A stretch of DNA of 8,238 nt. Origin: Erythrobacter sp. UBA2510 (GTDB lineage Bacteria > Pseudomonadota > Alphaproteobacteria > Sphingomonadales > Sphingomonadaceae). Both the position numbers and the translations under genes were made by a program. The DNA lies in assembly GCA_002341345.1 (NCBI GenBank), contig DDNW01000038.1, positions 4,938 to 13,175 of the forward strand. The letters run 5' to 3'. Shown here one piece after another: positions 1 to 5,623 of the stretch (positions are counted from its first letter, which is position 1; each line of letters opens with the position of its first letter). Below the pieces are notes generated by a model. The model saw only the letters and a list, made by a program, of their open reading frames with translations, ran no database searches and had not been told where the DNA came from.

Positions 1-470
1 ATCTCAAGCAGGTGATCCGCGACCGTTTTGCCCGGAACGCGCCGCAGGAAATGACCGTCACCGTCTCCAGCTTTGGCTTTGCACGCGGCATGCCGCCCGC
101 CACCGATCTGGTGTTCGACATGCGTTTTCTCGACAATCCGCACTGGCGCGAGGACCTGCGGCCGCAGACCGGACTGGACCCGGCGGTCGGCGAATATATC
201 AGCGCCGACCCCGCATTCCTGTCCGCTTTCGCGCGGATTCGCGACCTGCTGCTCGACCTGCTTCCGCGCTATGCGGCGCAGGGCAAGAGCTATGTCAACA
301 TCGCCTTCGGTTGTACCGGAGGGAGACACCGCTCAGTCTACACCGCCCAGGCCATGGCCGAAGCCTTGCGCGAAGGCGGTTTTTCGCCCACTGTCGTGCA
401 TCGCAACCTGGGGTCACGGGCTGCTGAAATGGTAGAGGATGCGCATCAGGCGCAAGACCCAAAATCATAA
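1..470 (+). CDS. rapZ: RapZ (RNase adaptor / P-loop nucleotide-binding protein), C-terminal part, 5' truncated
   Basis: The reading frame is open from the left edge (L-K-Q before the first GTG at 12), so the N-terminal Walker-type ATPase domain lies outside the window. The visible ~155 residues are the RapZ C-terminal domain. They show SFGFARG, VFDMRFLDNPHW, LRPQTGLD and, near the end, the diagnostic GCTGGRHRSV followed by VVHRNL, closely matching what I recall of E. coli RapZ. In enterobacteria this domain binds glucosamine-6-phosphate and regulatory RNAs. In alphaproteobacteria the same family sits in PTS clusters next to hprK and its RNA role is unproven. The frame ends at TAA 468-470, 40 bases before the EIIA start. 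Family assignment is firm; function in this organism is inferred. Confidence 0.95.
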   Translation, partial: LKQVIRDRFARNAPQEMTVTVSSFGFARGMPPATDLVFDMRFLDNPHWREDLRPQTGLDPAVGEYISADPAFLSAFARIRDLLLDLLPRYAAQGKSYVNIAFGCTGGRHRSVYTAQAMAEALREGGFSPTVVHRNLGSRAAEMVEDAHQAQDPKS

Positions 471-510
471 ACGCCATAACAAACATGACCTTCGCGAGTT
501 GCACGCACAG

Positions 511-915
511 ATGATCGGACTGATCCTCGTTACCCATGGCCGGCTGGCCGATGAATTCGTCAACGCGATGGAACACGTCGTGGGCACGCAGGACGATATC
601 GTCACAGTGTGCATCGGCCCGCATGACGACATGGAAGCCCGCCGCGCTGAAATCGCCGACGCGATCGAGCGCGTCGACAGCGGCAAGGGCGTGATCTTGC
701 TCACCGATCTGTTCGGCGGCACGCCTTCCAATCTGGCCATCTCGCTGTTAGAAAAAGGCCGGACCGAGGTCATCGCCGGGATCAACCTGCCGATGCTCAT
801 TCGTCTGGCCGGTGCGCGCAAGGAACTGGACCTCTCCGGAGCGGCCAGTGCTGCACGCGATGCGGGGCGGACCTACATAACGATGGCGTCCGAATTCCTC
901 GGCCAGGACGCATGA
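511..915 (+). CDS. PTS mannose-type EIIA (regulatory phosphocarrier), 134 aa
   Basis: A one-domain EIIA of the mannose/fructose (PTS_EIIA_4) family. It accepts phosphate from HPr on a histidine, here His9 in ILVTHGRLA, directly after the first beta strand. LLTDLFGGTPSN (about 63-74) and INLPML (91-96) are family hallmarks of the active-site rim. I place the start at ATG 511 because the protein then begins MIGLILVTHG as in the family. The open frame extends back to ATG 439 inside rapZ, but those 24 residues (Arg/Lys/His-rich) are not family sequence. There is no good Shine-Dalgarno before 511, so translation may depend on rapZ coupling. No EIIB/C/D permease is nearby, which points to a signalling rather than a transport role, as known for alphaproteobacterial homologues. 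The next gene begins 15 bases after the stop. Confidence 0.93.
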   Translation: MIGLILVTHGRLADEFVNAMEHVVGTQDDIVTVCIGPHDDMEARRAEIADAIERVDSGKGVILLTDLFGGTPSNLAISLLEKGRTEVIAGINLPMLIRLAGARKELDLSGAASAARDAGRTYITMASEFLGQDA

Positions 916-930
916 GGATGGGGGACGTGG

Positions 931-1206
931 TTGGTGGAAGCACGCCAGCGGGTGACAATCGTCAACAAACGGGGCCTGCATGCGCGGGCGAGCGCCAAGT
1001 TCGTGGCCGCTGCATCGGCGATGGACGGCACTGAGATCATCGTTTCCAAAGGTGGCAATTCGGCTCAGGGCAGCTCGATCCTCGGGCTGATGATGCTGGG
1101 TGCGGCGCGCGGCGACGAGGTCGAGATTGCCGCGACCGGTACCGATGCCGAAAACCGGCTTGGCGAGCTGGTGGCAATGGTCGAAAACGGCTTCGGCGAG
1201 GAATAG
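931..1206 (+). CDS. ptsH: HPr family phosphocarrier protein, 91 aa
   Basis: Cytoplasmic phosphocarrier that takes phosphate from a PEP-dependent enzyme I and passes it to EIIA proteins. The active-site motif is NKRGLHARAS with His17 (equivalent to His15 of the classical HPr). The second motif GSSILGLMMLG places Ser49 at the position of regulatory Ser46 of Gram-positive HPr, so HprK phosphorylation is plausible; hprK usually lies upstream of rapZ in related genomes. There is no ATG in frame: the candidates are TTG 931 and GTG 934, preceded by G-rich sequence at 920-924. I report 931, but 934 gives equally normal spacing and removes one residue. The length is normal for HPr. Enzyme I does not follow; an RNA methyltransferase gene starts 5 bases after the stop. 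Confidence 0.95.
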   Translation: MVEARQRVTIVNKRGLHARASAKFVAAASAMDGTEIIVSKGGNSAQGSSILGLMMLGAARGDEVEIAATGTDAENRLGELVAMVENGFGEE

Positions 1207-1211
1207 TCTTC

Positions 1212-2012
1212 ATGCGCCGGACGATTACCGGCTTTTCCAACCCCACCGTCAAATACCTCCGCTCCCTGCGCGAGAAGAAGCATCGGCGGCGCGAGGGCAA
1301 GTTCCTCGCCGAGGGGCTGCGCCTGCTGACCGATGCACGCGAGAGCGGTCGCCTGCCGGAAATGCTGGTGATGGCGCAAGGGCGCGAGAGGCACGATCTG
1401 CTCGACGCACTGGTCGCGGCGGTCGATGCGGCGGGCGGCGAGGTGGTCGAGACCGACCCCGATATCCTCGGCAAGATCACCGGCAAGGACAATCCGCAAG
1501 CGGTGGCAGGCATGTTCGGTGAGTGGGATACGTCGCTTGGCGCGTTGCAGTGCGAGGGCGCGGATTTGTGGCTGGTGGCGCAGGCGCTGCGCGACCCCGG
1601 CAATCTCGGCACCATGTTGCGGACAGGCGATGCGGTGGGTGCCGCCGGTCTCATCCTGATCGACGATTGCGCCGACCCGTTCAGCGTCGAGGCCGTGCGC
1701 GCGAGCATGGGCGCGATCTTCACACAGCAGCTGGCACAGGCAGGGTGGGAGGAATTCCTGCCCTGGCTACGCGCCGGTGCGGGGCAATTGGTCGCAGCGT
1801 CCCTGCGCGATGCTGTGCCCTATCGTGGAGCGCCCTATGCTGCGCCGTGTTTTGTGCTGGTGGGCAATGAATCGCGCGGTCTGCCCGAGGAGTACGAGCT
1901 GGCCTGCGACCTGCGCGTCACGATCCCGATGCTGGGCCGCGCAGACAGCCTCAATGCGGCGGTGGCAGGGGCCGTGCTGGCCTATGAGGTGCGGGCGACG
2001 CTGGGGGGATGA
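1212..2012 (+). CDS. SpoU/TrmH-family RNA 2'-O-methyltransferase, 266 aa
   Basis: SAM-dependent ribose methyltransferase of the SPOUT class, acting on rRNA or tRNA; the exact target cannot be read from sequence. The N-terminal substrate-binding region is at about residues 10-100 (RREGKFLAEGLRLL). The catalytic knot domain carries motif 1 RDPGNLGTMLRT (127-138, with the conserved Asn and Arg), motif 2 LVGNESRGLPEE (216-227, catalytic Glu220 region) and motif 3 IPMLGRADSLNAAVAGAVLAYE (238-259, Ser/Leu/Asn at the knot). The length fits RlmB/TsnR-like members with the extra N-terminal domain. GAGGAA at 1198-1203, overlapping the ptsH stop, is a good Shine-Dalgarno 8 bases before ATG 1212, so the gene is the last of the PTS operon. 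A weak 6-bp stem (2016-2021/2028-2033) follows the stop. Family sure; substrate unknown. Confidence 0.93.
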   Translation: MRRTITGFSNPTVKYLRSLREKKHRRREGKFLAEGLRLLTDARESGRLPEMLVMAQGRERHDLLDALVAAVDAAGGEVVETDPDILGKITGKDNPQAVAGMFGEWDTSLGALQCEGADLWLVAQALRDPGNLGTMLRTGDAVGAAGLILIDDCADPFSVEAVRASMGAIFTQQLAQAGWEEFLPWLRAGAGQLVAASLRDAVPYRGAPYAAPCFVLVGNESRGLPEEYELACDLRVTIPMLGRADSLNAAVAGAVLAYEVRATLGG

Positions 2013-2050
2013 ATTCAGGCTCGCGAAAGTCTGCTGATAGAATCGTGACC

Positions 2051-2188
2051 CTAGTTATCCGGCGGCAACACCTTGGCGTTTCTCCTGCGAGCTCTCCGGC
2101 TGGCATCCTGCTGAACCGCGAAGCCCATCAGAGCCAGCAGAAGGCAAAGATAGGCGACCAGGGCGGCGTCGATCGCGGCTAAACTCAT
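2051..2188 (-). CDS. Small single-pass membrane protein, 45 aa (hypothetical)
   Basis: A short open frame, ATG 2188 to TAG 2053-2051. It encodes MSLAAIDAALVAYLCLLLAL followed by MGFAVQQ and a basic tail rich in Arg (about residues 30-39), ending LPPDN. Residues ~4-25 form one uninterrupted hydrophobic segment. The following Arg/Lys cluster predicts an N-out/C-in or tail-anchored topology by the positive-inside rule. This order of hydrophobic helix and then basic tail is unlikely to arise by chance. The ribosome binding site is poor (AGG only 3 bases before ATG), but the start lies 16 bases after the stop of the preceding basic small ORF, so coupled translation is possible. The family is not recognised. 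It is convergent with the methyltransferase gene, 38 bases away. Confidence 0.55.
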   Translation of the reverse strand: MSLAAIDAALVAYLCLLLALMGFAVQQDASRRARRRNAKVLPPDN

Positions 2189-2204
2189 GCGCCTGAGCGC
2201 GGCC

Positions 2205-2339
2205 TCATCGACTGTTTCTCATATTCTCCAGCCCTTTGACGGAGCCGGGTTTTACCGAAGGTTGCGACGCATTGGTCTTAGCCTTCACCTTCTTCGGTTT
2301 GCGAATTTCCTTGTTCGATTTTCGTTGCCTGCTGGTCAT
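2205..2339 (-). CDS. Small highly basic protein, 44 aa (hypothetical)
   Basis: Begins MTSRQRKSNKEIRKPKKVKA. It has 14 Lys/Arg against 2 acidic residues, with the basic half first and a Ser/Pro/Lys tail ending MRNSR. Two ATGs are in tandem (2342 and 2339). GGAAGAG lies at 2349-2343, touching the first ATG, so the second is the better start (GGA core 7 bases upstream). Short proteins with an 'SNKE(I/T)RKPKK' core are, from memory, common unannotated ORFs in alphaproteobacteria. They are presumably nucleic-acid or ribosome associated; that function is inference only. The gene follows the FlbD-like gene by 54 bases and precedes the small membrane protein by 16. It is missed by ORF callers with a 60-residue cutoff. 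Confidence 0.65.
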   Translation of the reverse strand: MTSRQRKSNKEIRKPKKVKAKTNASQPSVKPGSVKGLENMRNSR

Positions 2340-2393
2340 CATCTCTTCCAATCTGATCCGAAAATTCCGCTTCGTCTTGCCTGATTGCAGAAC

Positions 2394-2678
2394 TTAGCCG
2401 GTGCCGCGTCCGGGTACGCCGTTGAGGAGAGCCAGGACTTCGTCGAAACTCTGGCTGACATTGACCTGGGAATTGCCTCCGAAGTGGAGAATCGCTCCGT
2501 TCTCGCCCTCAGCCAGAAAGTGGATGTTCGCCAGCTGACAGGCTACTTTCGAACTGTTGCCGCGCTTGAACAGCGTGAACCTGTCTGGCTGGGATGACTT
2601 GTCCGGTGCGAACGCGCCAGCTTCGTCTTCCCGTTCCTCATCCCTGCGCCGCGTAGAGTCTGTAGCTTCGGATGGCAT
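2394..2678 (-). CDS. FlbD-like small conserved protein, 94 aa (hypothetical)
   Basis: The first ~30 residues are charged and probably disordered (DSTRRRDEEREDEAG). A compact beta-rich C-terminal segment of ~55 residues follows (DRFTLFKRG, NIHFLAEGENGAILHFGG, NVSQSFDEVLALL). The pattern of a start strand, an 'N-I-x-F-L/I' turn, a 'T/I-x-L/H-F' strand and a terminal 'V-x-x-S-x-D-E-V' helix resembles the FlbD fold. No flagellar gene is nearby, so a flagellar role is not supported. ATG 2678 overlaps the upstream stop as TGATG. An adjacent GTG at 2681 would give GTGA overlap and sits 7 bases from AAGGAA (2694-2689), so either start means translational coupling to the 65-aa gene. The frame is open much further upstream, but that part is antisense-like. 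Existence likely, function unknown. Confidence 0.62.
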   Translation of the reverse strand: MPSEATDSTRRRDEEREDEAGAFAPDKSSQPDRFTLFKRGNSSKVACQLANIHFLAEGENGAILHFGGNSQVNVSQSFDEVLALLNGVPGRGTG

Positions 2679-2875
2679 CACAGATTGATTCCTTCTGAAA
2701 GATTCTCCGCAGGCCAGCCTGCGACAGACAGGCCTGCAGCCAGACGCCAGTCCGCGATACGGCCGGCGTAATGGCCCACGAGGTCGAAACTGGAGCGACA
2801 TACGGTTGCAGAACGCGGATGCTGGACATTCAGCATTGCAAGCTGATGATTGTAGAGCAGCTGGTTCATGTCCAT
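2678..2875 (-). CDS. Small 'DMNQLL' protein, 65 aa (conserved hypothetical)
   Basis: Begins MDMNQLLYNHQLAMLNV, then a helix-forming middle (SSFDLVGHYAGRIADWRLAAG) and a short acidic tail. Similar small proteins starting MDMN(Q/E)LLxxHQ and containing an 'HYAxRI' helix occur, from memory, in many sphingomonads without known function. I choose ATG 2875. The frame can start at GTG 2896, but those seven residues (KEDSTA) translate the Shine-Dalgarno AAGGAAG at 2893-2887. The SD-to-ATG gap is 11 bases, slightly long. The stop TGA (2680-2678) overlaps the start of the FlbD-like gene. A hairpin at 2912-2933 separates it from the cold-shock gene upstream. Probably cytoplasmic and helical; no catalytic motif is seen. 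Confidence 0.68.
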   Translation of the reverse strand: MDMNQLLYNHQLAMLNVQHPRSATVCRSSFDLVGHYAGRIADWRLAAGLSVAGWPAENLSEGINL

Positions 2876-2911
2876 GGCTGTGCTGTCTTCCTTCACGAGC
2901 GAACGGCCTGC

Positions 2912-2933
2912 CAGGGACGCTTACGCGCCCCTG
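2912..2933 (-). promoter_or_regulatory. Hairpin between cold-shock gene and DMNQLL gene
   Basis: Arms CAGGGGCGC and GCGTCCCTG (minus-strand reading) with loop GTAA form a 9-bp stem. One position is a G.U pair in minus-strand RNA but an A.C mismatch in plus-strand RNA, which favours function in the minus transcript. It lies 23 bases after the cold-shock stop. There is no T-run after it, so it is more likely a processing, attenuation or stability element than a classic terminator. Confidence 0.5.
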
Positions 2934-2956
2934 ACCTTCTTTGTCGGAATGGATGC

Positions 2957-3211
2957 TCAGCCCTGCTGGGCGCGTGCCTGCTCTTGCTTCACGTCGCTTT
3001 CGCCCTGCTGGGGCTGAAGATTGATCGCATAGCGCTTGCCGTTGTCGGCATTCTTCACATCGTAGCTGAACCGCTGATCGTGCTGCGGCTCCTGAGCCTG
3101 CTGTTGCAGGTCGGACCTACGAAAAGGCAGGGCATCACCGCCACTTTCCGGGATGATCGTGCCCACGCCCTTGTTACTATCGAAGCTCTTGATGTTGCCG
3201 AAATTGGTCAT
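2957..3211 (-). CDS. Divergent cold-shock-domain protein, 84 aa
   Basis: A small OB-fold cold-shock domain occupies residues ~1-67 (MTNFGNIKSFDSNKGVGTII, later GGDALPFRRSDL and FSYDVKNADNGKRYAINL), followed by a Gln-rich tail to residue 84. The order matches CspA (GxVKxF, KGxGxI, DxFxHxS, GxxxAxNx), but the nucleic-acid-binding aromatics differ. RNP1 KGFGFI is KGVGTI (14-19), the RNP2 FVH region reads LPFRR, and the Trp of KWF is Ser9. Single-stranded RNA/DNA binding may therefore be weaker or different. I start at ATG 3211, 5 bases after AAGGAAG (3223-3217). An in-frame ATG at 3226 would translate that Shine-Dalgarno as KEDN. It heads the five-gene minus-strand array. A strong hairpin precedes it. 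Domain assignment good, role unknown. Confidence 0.82.
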   Translation of the reverse strand: MTNFGNIKSFDSNKGVGTIIPESGGDALPFRRSDLQQQAQEPQHDQRFSYDVKNADNGKRYAINLQPQQGESDVKQEQARAQQG

Positions 3212-3232
3212 GTTATCTTCCTTCATAAGGCG

Positions 3233-3260
3233 GCAGCTGGCCGGGATTGGCCAGGGCTGC
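3233..3260 (-). promoter_or_regulatory. 5'-UTR hairpin upstream of the cold-shock gene
   Basis: CTGGCC (3237-3242) pairs with GGCCAG (3249-3254) around the loop GGGATT. GCAG/CTGC extends the stem outside a 2-base bulge. It ends 9 bases before the Shine-Dalgarno of the cold-shock gene and has no T-run. If transcribed, it could modulate ribosome access or mRNA stability, as structured leaders do in csp mRNAs. The promoter itself could not be identified in 3261-3417. That stretch also holds an inverted pair GCGCTAT/ATAGCGC (3370-3376/3393-3399) of unknown meaning. Confidence 0.4.
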
Positions 3261-3417
3261 GACTAAGAGGCGAAACTGAAGGAATGAACTTCCAACTTTG
3301 GAAGCGATGACCGTCGATTGCGACTGGTAGCTGGATCTAAGATGGCCACGGCGGGCCAGGATTACAACAGCGCTATGGAGCTATGTTTACGAATAGCGCC
3401 AGCGTCCTCAATTTGGT

Positions 3418-3435
3418 CGTGAGCAGATGCTCACG
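3418..3435 (-). terminator. Palindromic hairpin after the SH3-like lipoprotein gene
   Basis: CGTGAGCA and TGCTCACG are perfect arms separated by GA, starting 9 bases past the stop codon of the lipoprotein gene. It is well placed to end the rmuC-lipoprotein transcript, but no uridine tract follows on the minus strand, so efficiency is doubtful. It could instead be an operator for a dimeric regulator. Confidence 0.4.
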
Positions 3436-3444
3436 CGAGCTCGA

Positions 3445-4194
3445 TCAATCCCCCGCGAGCAGCGCGGTGATCCGCCACCGTCCGTTGCGGCTCGACGCCA
3501 GCAGGCGATAATCGATCATGGAGCGCAAGCTGCTCGTCCGGATGTAGCCGGTCATCTCCGCAGTCTCGCCGCGCGCCGGGACACGCACATGGACCCAGCC
3601 ATTGTCGGGCGTGGTTCCGTCGGCCTCGGGAATGACGGCAACTTCGCGCCAGCTCAGATTGGCGATGTTCGGCGCGTCGCCCTCGGGCGCACTACGCAGC
3701 GGCACTTCGGTGCCGGTGACGATCATTGCCTCGAACGGGTCGAGATTGCTGGTCTGGGCAAAGTAATAGGGGATGGTCATCCCGCCCACATCGTTGGCCG
3801 CGCAGCCCATCGGCATCATTTCGGCCAGCTCGTCCCACAGCACCGAGCCTTCGGCATCGAGCGACGCGCGCAGATTGGCGGCACCGTCGACCCCGCCGAA
3901 GCCCAGCTTCACGTCATTGGCGGCGAGCGCAACCAGCACGTCGGTATCGCGCATCTCCACCGCCGCACCGAGCGCGGCCAGGAACGGCGCGCCGCCATCC
4001 AGCGTGCTGCAAGTGTCCTGCGGCGCGAAGGCGGTTTCCGGTTGCGCCATGGGCGAACCGGTTTCGACCGCGTCGACGAGTTCCTCCGCACCCTTCTTCA
4101 GCTCTTCGGAGGGCGGGTCCGAGCGGTTGCAGGCCGCCAGCGCGACCAGCACCAGGGCAGCGGCCGAGATTGTCTTGGCATGGGCAAGTTTCAT
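3445..4194 (-). CDS. Lipoprotein with bacterial SH3-like C-terminal domain, 249 aa
   Basis: The N-terminus MKLAHAKTISAAALVLVALA plus AC is a lipoprotein signal with lipobox LAAC, so Cys22 would be lipidated and the protein anchored in the cell envelope. A low-complexity acidic linker follows (~25-60). The middle domain has two cysteines (62, 131) that could form a disulfide. The C-terminal part (~158-225) looks like an SH3b/SH3_3 fold: VPLRSAP near the first strand, NGWVHVRVP in the middle, GYIRTSSLR at the end. Such domains often bind peptidoglycan or envelope partners. The start ATG overlaps the rmuC stop as ATGA (4194-4191), so translation is coupled and the pair is one operon. Exact function unknown; the SH3 call is by pattern only. 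Confidence 0.82.
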   Translation of the reverse strand: MKLAHAKTISAAALVLVALAACNRSDPPSEELKKGAEELVDAVETGSPMAQPETAFAPQDTCSTLDGGAPFLAALGAAVEMRDTDVLVALAANDVKLGFGGVDGAANLRASLDAEGSVLWDELAEMMPMGCAANDVGGMTIPYYFAQTSNLDPFEAMIVTGTEVPLRSAPEGDAPNIANLSWREVAVIPEADGTTPDNGWVHVRVPARGETAEMTGYIRTSSLRSMIDYRLLASSRNGRWRITALLAGD

Positions 4195-5561
4195 TCGGCG
4201 GCGTTCCTCTCTGCGTGCGACCCTATCATGGGAATCCCAGCATCATCCGCAAGGTCCGATCCGGTATAACGCGGAGCATTTTCGACCAAAGGCACTTCGT
4301 CGATCTCGCGCTTGCCGATCTCGATACCCTTGTCCGCCAGCCGCCGCCCCGAGGAGAGCACGTTGCGTTCGAAGCTGCCGACGAACTTGTTGTAATTGCC
4401 GACCGCCGTCTCCAGCCCGCCACCGACGCGCTTGAGATGCTCGGACGCGACCCGCAGCCGATCATACAGTTCGGCACCCATCTTGCCGATTTCCTGCGCC
4501 TCCTTCGCCAGCGCGTCCTGCCGCCAGACCTGCGCTACGGTGCGGGCAATCGCGACGAGGTTGGTCGGCGTGGCCAGCAGCACGCGGCGCTCGAAGGCAA
4601 AATCCCACAGGGCCGGATCAGCCTCCAGCGCGGCGGCAACGAAATGTTCGCCCGGCACGAACATCACCACGTAATCGGGCGCTTCGTCGAACTGGCTCTG
4701 GTAGCTCTTGGCGCCGAGCTGCTGGATATGCGTCTTCATCGAGGCGACATGCGCGGCCATCGACACCGTCCGCGCCTGCTCGTCCTCGGCGTGAAAGGCC
4801 TCCTGATAGGCATTGAGCGAAACCTTGGCGTCGATCACCAGCACCTTGCCGCCCGGTATGCGGACGATGGCGTCGGGGCGCAGCCGTCCGTCTTCGGTCT
4901 CGATCGAATGTTCGAGGAAGAAGTCGGTATGTTCGGACAGGCCGCATTGTTCCAGCAGGTTCTGCAATTGGCGCTCGCCCCAGCGCCCGCGCGCCTTGGG
5001 CGCATTGGTGAGCGCGCTCGACAGCTTCATCGCCTCGGCGCGCACGGCCTGCTGGCCTTCCTGCATTGACTGGATCAGCCCGGTCAGCTGGCCGAAGGCA
5101 TCGACACGCTTCGCCTCAAGATCGGAAACCTGCTTCTCGTAATTCTGCAACCGCTCGCTGACGGGTTTGAGCAGGCTGGCCACCGCCTCCTTGCTCGCCT
5201 GTTCGGAATGGCCAAAGCGCTCGGCGGCGGTCTTGAGGAATTCCTCCTGACCCTTCGACAGCACCTCGCCCCCGGCGACACGGAACTGGGCGAGCAATTC
5301 CTCGCGCGCTTCACGCATCAACACCATCTGCTTGTCGAAATTCGCGGCATTGGCTTTCAAAGTCGCGACCTCGATCCGCGATTCACCCAGTTCTTTGATC
5401 GCGGTCCGAAATTCTTCTTCCTTCTCATCTGCAAAGTCTTCGGCATCGTCGAGACGCCCCTCCAACTCAGCGATCCTACGGGAAGAAAAGAACCAGATGA
5501 TCCCAGCGCCTAAAGCAATGCCGAGAACCAGAGCCATAAGAGGAAGCAACTGACTGTCCAT
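4191..5561 (-). CDS. rmuC: DNA recombination protein RmuC homologue, 456 aa
   Basis: Membrane-tethered RmuC family protein, which in E. coli limits inversions between short inverted repeats; the biochemistry is poorly known. It has an N-terminal transmembrane helix (~5-25, LPLMALVLGIALGAGIIWFF), a long coiled coil (~28-180, Glu/Lys/Ala rich), and then the conserved core. The core includes RGRWGERQLQNLLE (191-204), RLRPDAIVRIPGGKVLVIDAK (226-246, with Asp230, Asp244 and Lys246 suggesting a PD-(D/E)xK nuclease-like fold), FVPGE (301-305) and LLATPTNLVAIARTVAQVWR (328-347). The C-terminal tail is variable. Start ATG 5561 has AGAGGA just upstream with AATT spacing. The stop overlaps the lipoprotein start. 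Length and motifs are complete. Confidence 0.95.
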   Translation of the reverse strand: MDSQLLPLMALVLGIALGAGIIWFFSSRRIAELEGRLDDAEDFADEKEEEFRTAIKELGESRIEVATLKANAANFDKQMVLMREAREELLAQFRVAGGEVLSKGQEEFLKTAAERFGHSEQASKEAVASLLKPVSERLQNYEKQVSDLEAKRVDAFGQLTGLIQSMQEGQQAVRAEAMKLSSALTNAPKARGRWGERQLQNLLEQCGLSEHTDFFLEHSIETEDGRLRPDAIVRIPGGKVLVIDAKVSLNAYQEAFHAEDEQARTVSMAAHVASMKTHIQQLGAKSYQSQFDEAPDYVVMFVPGEHFVAAALEADPALWDFAFERRVLLATPTNLVAIARTVAQVWRQDALAKEAQEIGKMGAELYDRLRVASEHLKRVGGGLETAVGNYNKFVGSFERNVLSSGRRLADKGIEIGKREIDEVPLVENAPRYTGSDLADDAGIPMIGSHAERNAAE

Positions 5562-5585
5562 AATTTCCTCTCTTTAGCGGCAGTT

Positions 5586-5609
5586 GGTAGCGGGTGCGCA
5601 CCCGCTACC
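5586..5609. repeat. Perfect 24-base palindrome between 51-aa gene and rmuC
   Basis: GGTAGCGGGTGC is followed immediately by its exact reverse complement. As RNA it forms a ~10-bp hairpin with a TGCA-type loop on either strand. It begins 14 bases past the stop of the small gene and lies 24 bases before the rmuC start. No T-run follows in either direction. It may be an intercistronic terminator/stabiliser or a dimeric-protein operator. Its right arm ACCCGCTACC recurs at 6640-6649 upstream of another gene. Confidence 0.6.
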
Positions 5610-5623
5610 CTGCGACTGAAAGG

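Noticed and set aside
439..510. N-terminal extension of EIIA from ATG 439
   Set aside because: The added residues overlap rapZ, are not family-like, and the family start MIGLILVTHG is at 511.
2016..2033. Weak hairpin CAGGCT/AGTCTG after the methyltransferase gene
   Set aside because: Only six pairs including one G.U and no T-run; placed well for a terminator but not strong enough to call.
2187..2597. Two plus-strand ORFs (65 and 70 aa)
   Set aside because: They overlap minus-strand small genes that have better ribosome sites and more protein-like composition.
3370..3399. Inverted pair GCGCTAT/ATAGCGC with 16-base loop
   Set aside because: Short arms with a long loop and no gene-relative position that suggests a role; probably chance.
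3427..4269. 280-aa plus-strand ORF
   Set aside because: It lies antisense to the lipoprotein/rmuC genes, has Arg/His/Gly-rich composition typical of GC-rich shadow frames and shows no family motif.
3726..5069. 447-aa plus-strand ORF
   Set aside because: Antisense shadow over rmuC and the lipoprotein; extreme Arg/Pro content in its first third and no recognisable domain, while the minus strand encodes a complete RmuC.
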